From Axinella damicornis (Eukaryota > Porifera > Demospongiae > Axinellida > Axinellidae): DNA of 64,000 nucleotides. Made by a program: the position numbers and the translations under genes. Under the pieces are notes generated by a model. That model was not told where the DNA came from and did not search any database. It saw nothing but the letters and a program-made list of their open reading frames with translations. Below, in pieces: positions 32,900-42,908 of the stretch. The stretch's first letter is position 1. Each line of letters opens with the position of its first letter. Location of the stretch: NCBI GenBank assembly GCA_963931865.1, contig OZ007518.1, positions 1,115,549 through 1,179,548 on the forward strand, in the 5' to 3' direction.

Positions 32900-33418
32900 T
32901 AATAATTGCCTATGTGTGTACGTTTTGCTTTTGTACTGCACCGTCCAGGTCCGTCCTAGATTCAAAATCTGATCACATAATTAATTTTATGGTCACACAT
33001 GTACAAGCTGTACTACGATGTTATTATTAATTTTGTACTGCAAAATTAATTGTATGGCTGCTAGGGCTCTTTTAGTTTTTAACTATAATATTATAAAGAA
33101 ATGCCCTCCAGAAATAAGTCAGTGTAGCATCATCCAGCCTTGAATCTATAGCACTTTCACTGTATAGGTGAGGATTTATAGTCGCCAAAAGACCCACTTG
33201 TCAACGGTTGACAGCATAGTCACCAAATATCCTTTTAACAAAGAATATTGATGTCTTGCAGATCCAAGGGTAGCTATTATATGTATTGTCTATACATAAA
33301 TGCAACACCATCAAAATCAAATTGTTTGGAAAATGAAAAGCCTAACATATCACATAATAATACAAACTTCAATCAGGTTATCTCAACATGCAATGCAATA
33401 TGCAGCAATGTGAGTAAT
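32900..33418. other. Likely 3' UTR of gene A and intergenic sequence
   Basis: AT-rich with no exon visible. It separates gene A from the minus-strand pseudogene. Confidence 0.5.
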
Positions 33419-34404
33419 TCAACGTGTGCGAGAAATTGTGTAAGTTTTCTTTTGTACATTGAATGATGATTGTGTTCTCAAATGTTTATTGCTGTGCATC
33501 AGCAAGCAATATGGTTCACAAAACTCGCCACTTCCGTAATAAGGTCTAGCTGGGGCACCCAAAGCCCTGCCTCCCTCATCTGGTACTAGAATTTCACGCT
33601 CACGTTCATTGCCCGGCTGTTGATCGCCCCCTCTGCGACAAAACGCTTTCAAGAATTGAGATACCTTAATCTGCAAGTCGATGTGGTAGAGTAAGATTGC
33701 AATGAAGGTCGCAAATGCTATGCCGGTTGACAAATAGGAAACAATGGCCTGATTTCAGATACCTTGAAGGCAAACACATCCCACTCCGATTGTGGTGGGA
33801 CTACTGGTCTTTGTGCTACTTTTCCTCCCATACACTCTACTGCTGCTGTTCGGTCAGTGGCTCCTGGCGTGGTCCAACCTGAAAATCTTGTTCTGGATGA
33901 ACAACACAAAGCTCAAGGCATTCTTTGATTCCTACTATTCTCCCTACAAGGAAAAGCATCGCTACTGGACTGGACTTCTGCTTGTGGTTCGGCTTGTGCT
34001 CCTTCTAGTCTTTGGCACAAATGTTTTCCGCGAAGAGAGTGAGAACCTCCTTGCGATATCGGCTGCTAGTTTTGGACTCCTTGTTTGGCCATGGCTGAAA
34101 GGCACTGTGTATAAGAACTGGTACCTCAGTGTCCTGGAAGCATCTTTCATTCTCAATGTCGGCATTTCAGCTGCTGCCACCAGCTATGTACAGCAGGCTG
34201 GTGGATGTTAGCATCATTCAACCACACGATCTGTGACTCGTTGGGGTACTGGAGGGTGGCCAAGGAGAGGGCTGTTATGATGTTATGCAAGATCTTTGCA
34301 TAGGACAGGAGAAAGAGGGTAGCCAGAACTGCAACAGGATTCTTCCCCAACATCCTTGAAATTGTGAAAGACTGACTGCTGATGAACATTATGATTCCAA
34401 TCAC
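33419..34404 (-). pseudogene. Multi-pass membrane protein C-terminal region with an inverted middle segment
   Basis: Minus strand 34404 to ~34207 encodes 'GKNPVAVLATLFLLSYAKIL' and 'LATLQYPNESQIVWLNDANI'. Plus strand ~33761-34206 encodes 'YLEGKHIP' then 'VGLLVFVLLFLPYTLLLLFG', 'KEKHRYWTGLLLVVRLVLLL', 'NWYLSVLEASFILNVGISAA' and 'TSYVQQAGG'. Minus strand ~33760-33419 encodes 'NQAIVSYLSTGIAFATFIAI' and a polar tail. In that order the three pieces make the C-terminal transmembrane region of a family of large invertebrate membrane proteins that I recall from sponges and cnidarians; the family has no assigned function. The middle piece lies backwards, and a 1-nt deletion near 33786 shifts its frame. 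The upstream extracellular part is not found. Confidence 0.7.
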
Positions 34405-35090
34405 TCCCCATAATTATGTAAATGCATTCCTTGTATGTATTCGGTTTCCACCCACTCATAAGTTATGCAACTACCCATAGTTAACTTAGTTAAGCAGCCA
34501 TGCTCCCAGCAATTGAATGACACAAACAACACACAACCATTCTTGCTGATCACTGACGCCATATTCCTCTGTGCCACTGACGTTAATTCCTTTTCATCCG
34601 TGAAAGCATGTCTGGCCCTGCAACCATCCTTTCTATAGCCCCATAATGATTGTCCATTTATAGATTATGAATTGCTGTTTACGACCACCACAAGGACATG
34701 CAGGGAGGCCACTTTCCACCATCCACAGTGAACACACATATTTATTATGTAGAAGGAAATTATGTTGCAGGGTGGGCTCCTGGTGCAGTTTCTGTGCATG
34801 GGGCGCCTGGCGCATGCGTACTACCGCCCTTATATTGGGGCGCGCCCGGGGCCAGGGCTAGGCTAAGCAGTTCTCGTGCCACACCCTCTTAGTTTACCCG
34901 CCAAGGAAACACAGAGCGTTCCAGAATTGAGTTATAATCGTCAGGTCTTTCTGCCGTCAATTGACTTGTGCAGTGAGATAGCCGTTGCAACCAGAGGAAG
35001 AACGGTGAGAACTGTGCTTGTTTGATTTAGGGGTGGGGCACTGTTTTATGAATCGTACCGTATATGGCCTTAGTCTTATGAATGTAGAAC
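34405..35090. other. Intergenic, no gene seen
   Basis: No splice-bounded exon recognised. A CpG-rich patch (34795-34860, 'ggggcgcgcccggggcc') is present. Confidence 0.45.
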
Positions 35091-35529
35091 TAGCCTCGTG
35101 CCCAGGCCTACCACTGCACGTTTTCTGTTCGGTTTGCCTTTGACAACGTAGGAAAGCAGAAGAACTGCGAAAATGTGGAAGGCCTGCCATCAAGTCAGGA
35201 GGACAATGGGGAGTGGGGCCTAGTCTCGTTCCCAGACCGTTTGGGAAGGAGACTAAGTGGGGCCCACCGCAAATGAGTTTAAAAACTGGCCGACAAAGTT
35301 GTGTAGAGCATCTGGAGTCTCGACTAGCTGCAGAGCCTTTGAACCTAACGACTGGATGATGAACGGATCCAGGACCTGCTGAAACGACTATGGGCCCCAC
35401 CCCCCTCTGTGTCCACCTGACGTCACTCATGTAATGAATGATAGCAGGCCTCCCCTTTTTGCCGCTCTTCTGCATCCATTGACGCAAACCGAAGAACAGA
35501 AAGTGGGTGCAGGCCTGGGAATGAGGCTA
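35091..35529. mobile_element. Larger foldback-family element (439 bp)
   Basis: Ends tagcctcgtgcccaggcc and complement (ggcctgggaatgaggcta) with matching subterminal 'cttctgttctt'/'gttttctgttcgg' regions. No clear 9-bp duplication (atgtagaac / tggaaaacc). A relative begins at 63045. A 35-bp foldback is nested inside. Confidence 0.65.
35221..35255. mobile_element. 35-bp foldback with 9-bp target duplication
   Basis: tagtctcgttcccagaccgt + ttgggaaggagacta, flanked by agtggggcc on both sides (35212-35220, 35256-35264). Confidence 0.85.
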
Positions 35530-35552
35530 TGGAAAACCGTCTGGTGACCCTC

Positions 35553-35625
35553 TAGCCTCGTTCCCAGGCCGCGTGGGAGGAGAAAAGACGTCTTTCTCCA
35601 CCCACGCGGCCTGGGAACGAGGCTA
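35553..35625. mobile_element. 73-bp foldback with 9-bp target duplication
   Basis: Flanked by gtgaccctc on both sides (35544-35552, 35626-35634). Exactly the reverse complement of 13534-13606. Confidence 0.92.
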
Positions 35626-35672
35626 GTGACCCTCTAGACTCAGTCGACCCCCTCGTACAAACTAATAGGAGG

Positions 35673-35977
35673 GATGGTCAAGGGATGACACTCCCATTCA
35701 CTGTAGTTACAGCTGCGACCGGGCACCATGACCCCCCATACATGTACTAAGAAAGGGGTGGAGTCATTCTTCCGTATATTGTTGGGTCAACAGCAAAATG
35801 TGCGCACAGTCGAATGTTAAGCGGCTGAAATACAGCACAGTCAAACGGACCAGTGAAACGGTGAAGTCTTTGTGATGCAGTCAAGTGGCCCAGCAGCAAA
35901 AATGACGGTCAAGATTCCTTGACCCCGGTCGCAGCTGTGACTATGGCGCCTGTGGGAGTGTCACCCCCTTGACGGTC
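35673..35977. mobile_element. Inverted-repeat element (gatggtcaaggg ends)
   Basis: Arms 'ggtcaagggatgacactccc' with 'acagctgcgaccggg' and complement 'ccggtcgcagctgtgac' with 'gggagtgtcaccccc' + 'ttgac'. About 305 bp, non-coding. Confidence 0.65.
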
Positions 35978-36323
35978 TGGAAAGTTGAACAGGGTTCATG
36001 CGGATCTACACAATCAGACAGATCATATCGCAAGGGGGGCAAAACAGAATATAGAAAAAGTTGGGGAGGATTGAATAGTGCGCAGCAGTGCGGGTCTGGG
36101 TTTGAAATCTAAAGGGGGGAAATTAGACATTTTCATGGCAGCTGGGTAGATCATGAGGTTTAGTAGTGCACAAGGACAATATAGTAATGGTCAAAGGCGT
36201 ACCGTAGACCAACAAACCCATTGGTCAAGTGTGCCACTTTATGAAGACCACCGGTAGTTTGAAGCGTCTAATTCATTGAGGGGTACCACTCATGTTACTG
36301 TATGCATGTACATGCATCTCCAC

Positions 36324-36397
36324 TAGCCTCATTCCCAGGCCTCCGCCCACGGCTGCGAGGTAAAATCTGGGCCGAGGCCTGCATGGGAACGAGGCTA
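36324..36397. mobile_element. 74-bp foldback with near-perfect 9-bp duplication
   Basis: Ends tagcctcattcccaggcc and gggaacgaggcta, flanked by catctccac and tatctccac (8 of 9 identical). Confidence 0.8.
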
Positions 36398-36539
36398 TAT
36401 CTCCACTGCATGTGGTCACTGTTGGTCAAAATATGGTGGGTGTGTGACTGTTAATGACGTTCATGTACATATCTATCTCATCTACTTCATTATCACAGAG
36501 GAGCAGGGGCTCTGACTGAGTCACTTCATCCTGCTTTAA

Positions 36540-36721
36540 GGTCCAGTACAGTGACCCTGGTGACCAGCTGAGAGAGGTCTTGAGAACTTGGTAGACAACG
36601 AGTGAGAAGCCCACATGGGGGGGTCTGATTGAGGCCCTTAAAAGCCCTGTCATTGAGGAAGCTTTGCTAGCCAAGGAACTACAGCAAACGTACTGCCCCA
36701 GTGGACAGCCACATGTAGATG
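36540..36721 (+). pseudogene. Death-domain exon remnant with in-frame stop (gene B 5' region)
   Basis: The plus frame reads 'VQYSDPGDQLREVLRTW', stop (TAG), 'TTSEKPTWGGLIEALKSPVI' and 'EEALLAKELQQTY', then donor GTGAGT at 36722 in phase 1. The pattern L-REVL-x-W ... PTW-x-x-LIEAL ... LA-x-ELQQ-Y is the C-terminal half of a death domain as seen in sponge proteins. A TGA lies further upstream in frame. Either a pseudo-exon or a recently broken one. Confidence 0.6.
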
Positions 36722-37294
36722 GTGAGTGAATTCATGTTTTCTCAATTTTGGTTTTTCATAGATGTGCTGTTCTCAGTGGCATAATTTGAAGCCAAACCTA
36801 TAGGCCCTGGACAACAAGTTTTGGGTTCAAAAGTCTTTCCATGACTCATAGTGTGTAGAATAAATGCATGTTGGTAAGCAAACACGCACCTACATGGTTA
36901 TATGCTTATAGCTATATAATGTATCATGAATACTGTGGTAAAACAGGCTGGATGTGCCCTAATTATATTGATGCATGCTAGGCAAGGGAGCTCGAGGGGC
37001 TGGGGGTTCCAGACATAGCACTGCACAGCCCTAGCAATCGCATTTTGCAATTTGTGTTAAGTGCATACGCATAACCTACTTTCTGATGCTGTGCATGCAG
37101 ATGTTAGATAAACTGCTGCTAGCTAGCTGGGAGCATAGATACTGATGTACGTATAAATGCAGCTGTCTACATATATGAGAGGCCTGAGCTGAGATGAGAT
37201 GTACAGGGTAATGTGACAGGTGGCTGCTTGTTTACTGAATGCTTCTAATTTCTTCATATGAACTGAAGGTCATTGCTCCATTGATTGGTCAATC
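36722..37294. other. Gene B 5' region, non-coding
   Basis: No exon seen. It may hold the promoter or 5' UTR for the exon beginning at 37295, but I see no TATA-like signal I would defend. Confidence 0.4.
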
Positions 37295-37604
37295 ATGGCA
37301 AGTAATTATGACTCACAACATCAAGAATCTCCAGAATATCATACCTTCCGACTGAACTATGACCGAATGGTGCACGCCATTCAAGACCCTCTGTCTCTGG
37401 CAACTCGACTGTTGTCAAGACACATCATCGATTCTGTGATGCTGGAGAGTGTGAATATTCCTGCTCTTTCCAGATTCCGAAACACGCATACGTTGCTGAG
37501 TGCTGTTGGAGGACAGATTCGAACTAATCCCAGTACATTCCTTGTATTTTTATCTGCTCTGAAGGAAGATTGTTCAATGCAGTCACTGGTGGAAATTATA
37601 GAAG
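37295..37604 (+). CDS. Gene B: CARD-like/death-fold exon with ATG start
   Basis: ATG then 103 codons plus one base, donor GTAAGT (phase 1). The sequence includes 'LNYDRMVHAIQDPLSLATRL', 'DSVMLESVNIPALSRFRNTH' and 'TLLSAVGGQIRTNPSTFLVF'. The all-helical pattern and length match a CARD-type death-fold module; I recall similar sponge domains. Its phase-1 end fits the acceptor of the large exon at 40856 exactly. It does not fit the open frame of the next death-domain exon, so the two are probably alternative heads or separate transcripts. Confidence 0.6.
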
Positions 37605-38100
37605 GTAAGTGCTAAGACAAAGTAGCGCAAACATATGGACCTGTGCTGCTTATAAAGCACAGGAATATTCCATAGAACTGTTGCTATTCTGGTAGAAATG
37701 TATGTATTCACCACTGTGTCAGCAGCTCTGCACCAACTTGCTAAGAAAGAGTAACAAGTTGGTGAGCGCATTAGCACATGTGACGCTCATGATTGCAAAC
37801 TGCAAGGTATACCCCCGGTATAGTGTATGTAATGATGTATGCTTCTGCACATGTGTGTTGAGTCCAGGTTCCAGGGGCATGTGTTCCCCTCATATTTTTC
37901 CGGGCCTATTTTGTACTCTACATTGAGTCTACAGTGAAGTGGGGGCTCTATTATTAGTCTCAACTACCGTAGAGTACGTATTAAGTGCCCAGGGTTTGGG
38001 GACAATAGAACGCAGCTGAACAGGGGGGTGGGCGCTAGATGCGTACTCAGACTATGGTATCGCACCATGTCTGGAAAATGAGTTACTGAAGAAGGATCAG
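37605..38100. other. Gene B intron or intergenic
   Basis: No exon recognised. Confidence 0.4.
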
Positions 38101-38447
38101 CCTGATGTCTGGGGTCACGCTTGATGAGTTACTGGAGGAGGTAGGTGTAGCTCCCTCCCAGCTGGACCACACCTGCACCAGAGAACACCTTCAAGACGTA
38201 GCCCTGTTCCTGGAGTCATGGCGAACAGTGGCCCCTCACCTCGGGCTCTCCGGAACTGAGGTGGAGGAAGTCGAAAGAGATGGAACAGAAGAGAAAGTGA
38301 AAAGGCTGAAGATTCTTGAAGCATGGTATGCCAAGTTTGCCTTCAAAGCAAAATACAGAGTGCTGATAGAAGCACTTCTGAAGATCAGTCGAGCTGACCA
38401 GGCTGTGAAAGTTTGTCAGGTGCTGGTATCACAGCATTCCAAAGAAG
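38101..38447 (+). CDS. Gene B: death-domain exon
   Basis: Open from acceptor aggatcag or from the ATG at 38105. Encodes 'GVTLDELLEEVGVAPSQLDH', 'LESWRTVAPHLGLSGTEVEE' and 'RLKILEAWYAKFAFKAKYRV' + 'LIEALLKI'. The order hAxxLGL, EVEEV, KILEAW and LIEALL is a classical death domain (~90 residues). It ends in phase 1 at donor GTACTC, and joining its last G to 40856 gives GGC (Gly) and an open large exon. If spliced from the upstream CARD-like exon the frame would be wrong, so the ATG at 38105 may be a true start. Death domains recruit other death-fold proteins in apoptosis or innate signalling. Confidence 0.75.
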
Positions 38448-38569
38448 GTACTCAACTGTGTATGCTACAGCAGATTGCAACGGGAAAGAAAACCACAAAT
38501 AGCGTAATATAATGTATAATATAACGTTTGACTACTTAGGAATGGCCTACAAAGATTACACAGTTGTGA

Positions 38570-38889
38570 TTGCAGTGACCAAAACGTATAATTTTGATGC
38601 TGGAACTTAACCTTGGTTGTGGAGTTACAAGCGCTTTGTCATGCCGTTGGCCTCCATTGCTTGAGCACTCTCTTTGACTTTCGTTGCCAGTACAGCTTAT
38701 ACGAAGGGCCCACAAAGGTTCTCACCACACAGTTGTGATCGCTGTCGTTCAATGGCGCTTACATGCCGAGACTCACTCTGCTGGTGCAGTTGTGAGCGCT
38801 GTAACAATTTCTTACCTTCCCTTTTGGCCGCCATTGCCAGCTCCATCGACTGACCATGCATGGTCATCACGTGATGTGCGTTAATCGGA
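38570..38889. repeat. Partial unit of the dimeric repeat
   Basis: Degenerate copy of the 47.7-53.1 kb repeat ('ttggccgccattgc', 'cgctgtcgttcaatggcgct'). The LINE insertion 38906-39465 lies at its right end. Confidence 0.7.
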
Positions 38890-38905
38890 ACAAGCTGTAA
38901 TAATT

Positions 38906-39465
38906 GGGGGTTTTTTGTCTTTTTTTATTTCATTATTTTTATTTTTTATTTTTATTGAAAAGCTGCAACACTTCGCGCATATAAGAAACGGTAAAAAGGA
39001 AAAAAGTGAAAGAACAAAATAATGGTTTCTCATGTTTTCGAAAATAAGTCAGTTACTCGGAATTGATGTTGGCCTCTGCAGTCACCAAGTCAACCGGAGA
39101 GAGGATGACATGGCCACGGAGGAACGGGCGCCACGAATGCACTGGACGGCGGATCGGAGCAGGGCAAATGATGTTGTGCACCTCAGCCAGTTCATCGTTA
39201 GACAGTAGGGCTGGTCCCACTTGTCGGCCAGAAGGGTTGCCAATCTCTTGTAGAAATTTGTCGCTTCTTTGGCAAGACCTCCACTTGCAGACATGACTAG
39301 TGGTGTAAAAGAGGAGTGCTCGATCTCTCTTACTCGCTGGGCGTAAGCCCTCTTCTTCTCCATTTCATGCTTCCTGAAGCACTTCTCGATAGTGGTATTC
39401 TTGTTGGAGGGTGCGTAGGGGTTGAAAACCCTAACATCCACAAAGGTCCGCTCAAATCTCCCACC
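38906..39465 (-). mobile_element. 5'-truncated LINE insertion with perfect 16-bp target duplication
   Basis: The 16-mer acaagctgtaataatt occurs at 38890-38905 and 39466-39481. The insert reads on the minus strand, open from its right edge to about 39085, with 'FVDVRVFNPYAPSNK', 'EKKRAYAQRVREIEHSSFTP' and 'WLRCTTSFALLRSAVQCIRG'. I recognise this as the C-terminal region of a LINE-type polyprotein found in many invertebrates. An A-rich 3' end (T-rich on plus, 38910-38960) completes a typical target-primed insertion. Confidence 0.85.
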
Positions 39466-39481
39466 ACAAGCTGTAATAATT

Positions 39482-40208
39482 AGTTGCGGTGGCGCTCTTA
39501 CGCAAGAGTACGGTATGCGTACTTAGTCGAAACAGTCAGCTATTCCATTTCCTGTGCATTCCTGGATACTAATGTTTGTCCTACAGGGCTTTAGAAGGAT
39601 ATATTTCTGTCCTTGGGTAAGTAGTGTATGGGTAAGCCATTAGGTACGTATGTCTTCAATAGGGGGAGTATCCATATTTAAGGTTACGGGATCCCTGCGC
39701 ACGGATACGCGCACCGTATACTTAGTTAAGCGCTATTTCATAGTTTTTTTGTCACCAAAAATAAAAACTGTGTGAAATAAAACTGTGTGATCTGACTTGG
39801 ACTTGGAAGACCGTATTGAAATAGGCACAGTGTAGAAAGGGCCAGACGAAGCAATACTGATGACCGTTCCAAAGTCATACGGCGCTGTATTCCAAAGACA
39901 GGAGTCAAGATGGCAGTTATTCTCACTCAAGGGTCGTTCTTTCGAAGACTGTTCAGCTTAACCACAAAACGCTTTTGTCCCGCCCTAGAGCTTCCTATGG
40001 TGTGTCTCCCAACAGTAGACTCGAGTTGCTGGCGGTCTTCGCACTGGAGATTTTTGGTGAATAATTTGCTGGAATTGATTTAACCAGCGTACAACGGCTA
40101 CAGTGTGAGCTACTATAATGATGAGATGGCTGATAATTACTGAAGCTCAGTAGGGCATGCTCGATAGTCAGTGATGAGAGAGAGAAATTAATCCACAGAA
40201 AAAATTCT
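39482..40208. other. Gene B intron, no exon seen
   Basis: 39735-39760 ('ttttttgtcaccaaaaataa') is A/T-rich. Short frames have no coding character. Confidence 0.45.
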
Positions 40209-40209
40209 G

Positions 40210-40282
40210 GGACCAGCTGGGATTTGAACCCAAGACCTTTTGGATACTAGTCAGATGCTCATACCACTAAGCCACTGGGCCC
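40210..40282 (-). tRNA. Degenerate tRNA-Thr(AGT)-like sequence
   Basis: 73 nt on the minus strand: box A-like GTGGCTTAGTGGTATGAGC, anticodon loop CTAGTAT, box B GGTTCAAATCC with an intact T arm. The acceptor stem has ~5 of 7 pairs and the anticodon stem is broken, so this is a tRNA pseudogene or tRNA-derived SINE head rather than a working tRNA. Confidence 0.5.
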
Positions 40283-40472
40283 ATGGCAGAGGAGCAGCAC
40301 ACAAGCTACATATAGCAGCATTGTGTGGAGGCCTCAGCCGAATTCCAACTGATTCTCTCTCTCTCGGTGGCTGGACCGAATTGGGGTGTTTGTGCTTTGA
40401 CAAACTATCTATCCCAATCGTGACACGAAGTCCGCAACTTGTGGAGTCCCCTGCGGATGGGGTTGCGGGCCT

Positions 40473-40560
40473 GGGTGTGTTGGCTATACAAGCACATTGC
40501 CTGAAGCTGTGGTGGTGGATAGTGAGAGTGTCCGCTCAGGCAATGTGCTTGTATAGCTGG
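40473..40560. mobile_element. Short TIR element (tatacaagcacattgcctga)
   Basis: 'ctatacaagcacattgcctg' at 40485 and its complement ending 'caatgtgcttgtatag' at 40555 enclose ~40 bp. Non-coding. Confidence 0.65.
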
Positions 40561-40855
40561 TTTACCGGTCTGTTGGTAGTACCACTGATTTTGAGTAGCT
40601 GTATTCACAACACTGAATTCGCATGATGTCCTTTCCCCTGTGTCTAGCTAATGTCCACTGCTTCCATGCATGTTTTCAAGCAAGAGTACATTAAACAACG
40701 TTGGTTATGAAGTCTGGTCTCAGTACCAGACCTCAAGGACGGGTGTAGTACTGAAGGTCTGGGTCTAGAGATTTTTCCCTGGCCTCAATTCTTCCAGCCT
40801 AGGAATTGGGAGTTGTGCTATTTTCGAATAATGTCCTTTATTTTCTCCACGTTAG

Positions 40856-41736
40856 GCCAACACACTCTTCCACTGGAAGCTGCCCTTCCCACTCCTCACC
40901 CCCACACACCTCCCACTCCTCACCCCCACACACCTCCCACTCCTCACCCCCACACACCTCCCACTCCCCTCCCTCAACCAAGTAGTGTGGCTGCTAACTC
41001 ACCGGAACTGCCCTCTCAGGCTCCCACAAATCGTCTTGAAGGTACACAGGCCCAGCCACTTAGTCTGAAAGAAGAGATAGAACACTTCGAGGAGAAGTAT
41101 GAAGACCTTGTGGACTGTGTTCTCAGTGCTTTTAAAGCAGGAAAGGTCTCCGTTAAAAGGGTCCTGAAGTGTCTTCGGCAGCTCCCAGTATCGTTGAAGC
41201 TGCAGTGTGGTGAGCTGCTTCAAAGCCAAGCAGGACACCTTTGTCGAGCTTCAAGTGTAGATGAGCTCTTCTTCATTCTGTCCCCGCACTGGGACTTCCT
41301 GAATCCTAGCCTTCTTGCCCACCTGGCTCACAGATTTGGTGATGAGCACACAATAAGGTCAGTTGACGAATACTTGGGAGAGCTGAGAGAATTTCGAATG
41401 CGAACCAAAATCAACAGCTTCATTGACATCTGGACTGGCATACTTCCACCCGATACTCAAGAGATTGTCATGGAATTGGGAGATGACTGGAGGGAGAAAA
41501 GTCTCGAACAGCTAGTTGAGGTTTTGATGGAAGTCTCACGTAAGCGGTGGTTTGGAGGTTATGTGATGCGACTCAGGGGAATCCAACAATCTAGTGTGGA
41601 TGTCGTGTTGTCACTCCCAGAGTCAGTAGATATTCACAGTCTTGAGCTTGAGAGCCTCCAGGAGTTCTTCCAAGAGCACCAGGTACTGAGGATTCTACTC
41701 AATGGAGTCTGCGTCTTCAATCTTCAACTTCAGCAG
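40856..41736 (+). CDS. Gene B large exon: Pro-rich repeat plus helical domain
   Basis: 293 codons, entered in phase 1 after acceptor ccacgttag and left in phase 0 at donor GTATAC. Pro-rich PTPHPHTP repeats (24-bp units, 40886-40970), charged helix (EEIEHFEEKYEDLV), 'LRQLPVSLKLQCGELLQSQA', 'LSPHWDFLNPSLLAHLAHRF' around residue 150, 'ELREFRMRTKINSFIDIWTG' and 'VDIHSLELESLQEFFQEHQV'. Strongly similar to gene A 578-1497 throughout and one Gln longer at its end. The domain lacks an assigned function. Confidence 0.85.
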
Positions 41737-41999
41737 GTATACCATTTTGGTTTGTGTACCCACCCCAATAATATATGTCTCTCAGCAGAAAAAGACATTA
41801 TTATTGTGACCTGAGTGATTCCAACTGGACCACTGAGTGTGTCTGTCTATGCATGTACGTATAAGTGAGCCACATGGTTTTATTGCACATTGCAAAGTTT
41901 ACTGAAAGTCCTGTGCGCATACATGTTTGCAAGTACGAGTTTTGTTTCAACCATGGCCATCTCAGACTGGAGGATGCAAAAACATCGACTGATCAGAAT

Positions 42000-42309
42000 G
42001 TTTAGATGGCAAAATTACTCAAGTGTCACAATGTAATTCCTGCTATTAATACTATAGCCTTGTTCTCAGACTACGTGGCTTGGTACTACAGTGGCCACAC
42101 CAACCTGTTTACTGCCGGCATAGATATTACAGTCCACGCATGGACTCTAATATCTATGCTGCCGGTAGCTATAGAGTTTCTGCTTGTGTTTATAAGTAGC
42201 TCGGTAGTGTTCATATTATACCCTCCTGTTTGGTCAGGGAATAAGCTAACTACTTGGCTCTTTTGTATTGCACTAGCCACCACCAGTAACACATGTGACA
42301 TCGATGCAG
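42000..42309. other. Gene B intron with short palindrome
   Basis: 42115-42166 is an inverted repeat (gccggcatagatattacagt ... complement, loop around 'ccacgcatggac'). No exon otherwise. Confidence 0.5.
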
Positions 42310-42336
42310 ACTGAAGGTGCTGTTGAGGTGGAAGAG
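42310..42336 (+). CDS. Candidate 27-nt linker exon
   Basis: Acceptor tcgatgcag, TEGAVEVEE, donor GTACGT, phase 0 to 0. It would join the large exon to the first ankyrin exon through an acidic linker. Small size makes this uncertain. Confidence 0.35.
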
Positions 42337-42860
42337 GTACGTTCTATGCATGACAGCTCTCATTTTCATGTTCATACCACATGAGTGTGAATCCAACACA
42401 ACATGGTGCTGTCAAGCTTCATTGAATCAGTATGCACATCTATGCATGCTTATCCTAGAAGTGTCTTGGGCATGCAGTCACATCCATTCTCTGTGATGTA
42501 ATTTCTCGTACAATTCTTCCTCTTCATGTGTAAATGAATATATTACGTAGGCTTCTTGGCACTGTTGTTTTCTTCATGCATTGTTACTGTATTCTTGTGT
42601 ACCCGGGATTTTGTGCCTGGCAAAAGAGTCTGCATGGCTGCTTGAGACTAGCAAACTAAGCTATTATTGTTAATTGACTCCACCCATCGATCACACCTTC
42701 AAGGTGATGAAACTGAAGCTACCTGCAAAAGCCTGTTAAATAAACATTCAGAAATATTTGTAGGGAATACAGTATCCACGGCAGTCCAGAGTCCAGCTTC
42801 TACCCTACTTACATGTACATACCATCTCTTCTGTAGCAACTGCCAGTAACACATGTCGAG

Positions 42861-42908
42861 TCGATGTATAGATCCGACTCCACTGACAGTTTTGAGAAGA
42901 TAGGAGAG
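42861..42908 (+). CDS. Candidate 48-nt linker exon
   Basis: Acceptor acatgtcgag, SMYRSDSTDSFEKIGE, donor GTAGGT, phase 0 to 0. Its upstream flank (agtaacacatgt) resembles that of 42310, suggesting the two linker exons are duplicates. Confidence 0.35.

Noticed and set aside
33792..34211. Independent plus-strand membrane-protein gene
   Set aside because: It starts mid-helix without a proper start, and its missing N- and C-terminal neighbours are found on the opposite strand immediately on both sides. An inverted segment explains it better.
36426..36674. 82-codon minus-strand frame
   Set aside because: It is the complement of the death-domain remnant on the plus strand, which has motif support and a donor site.
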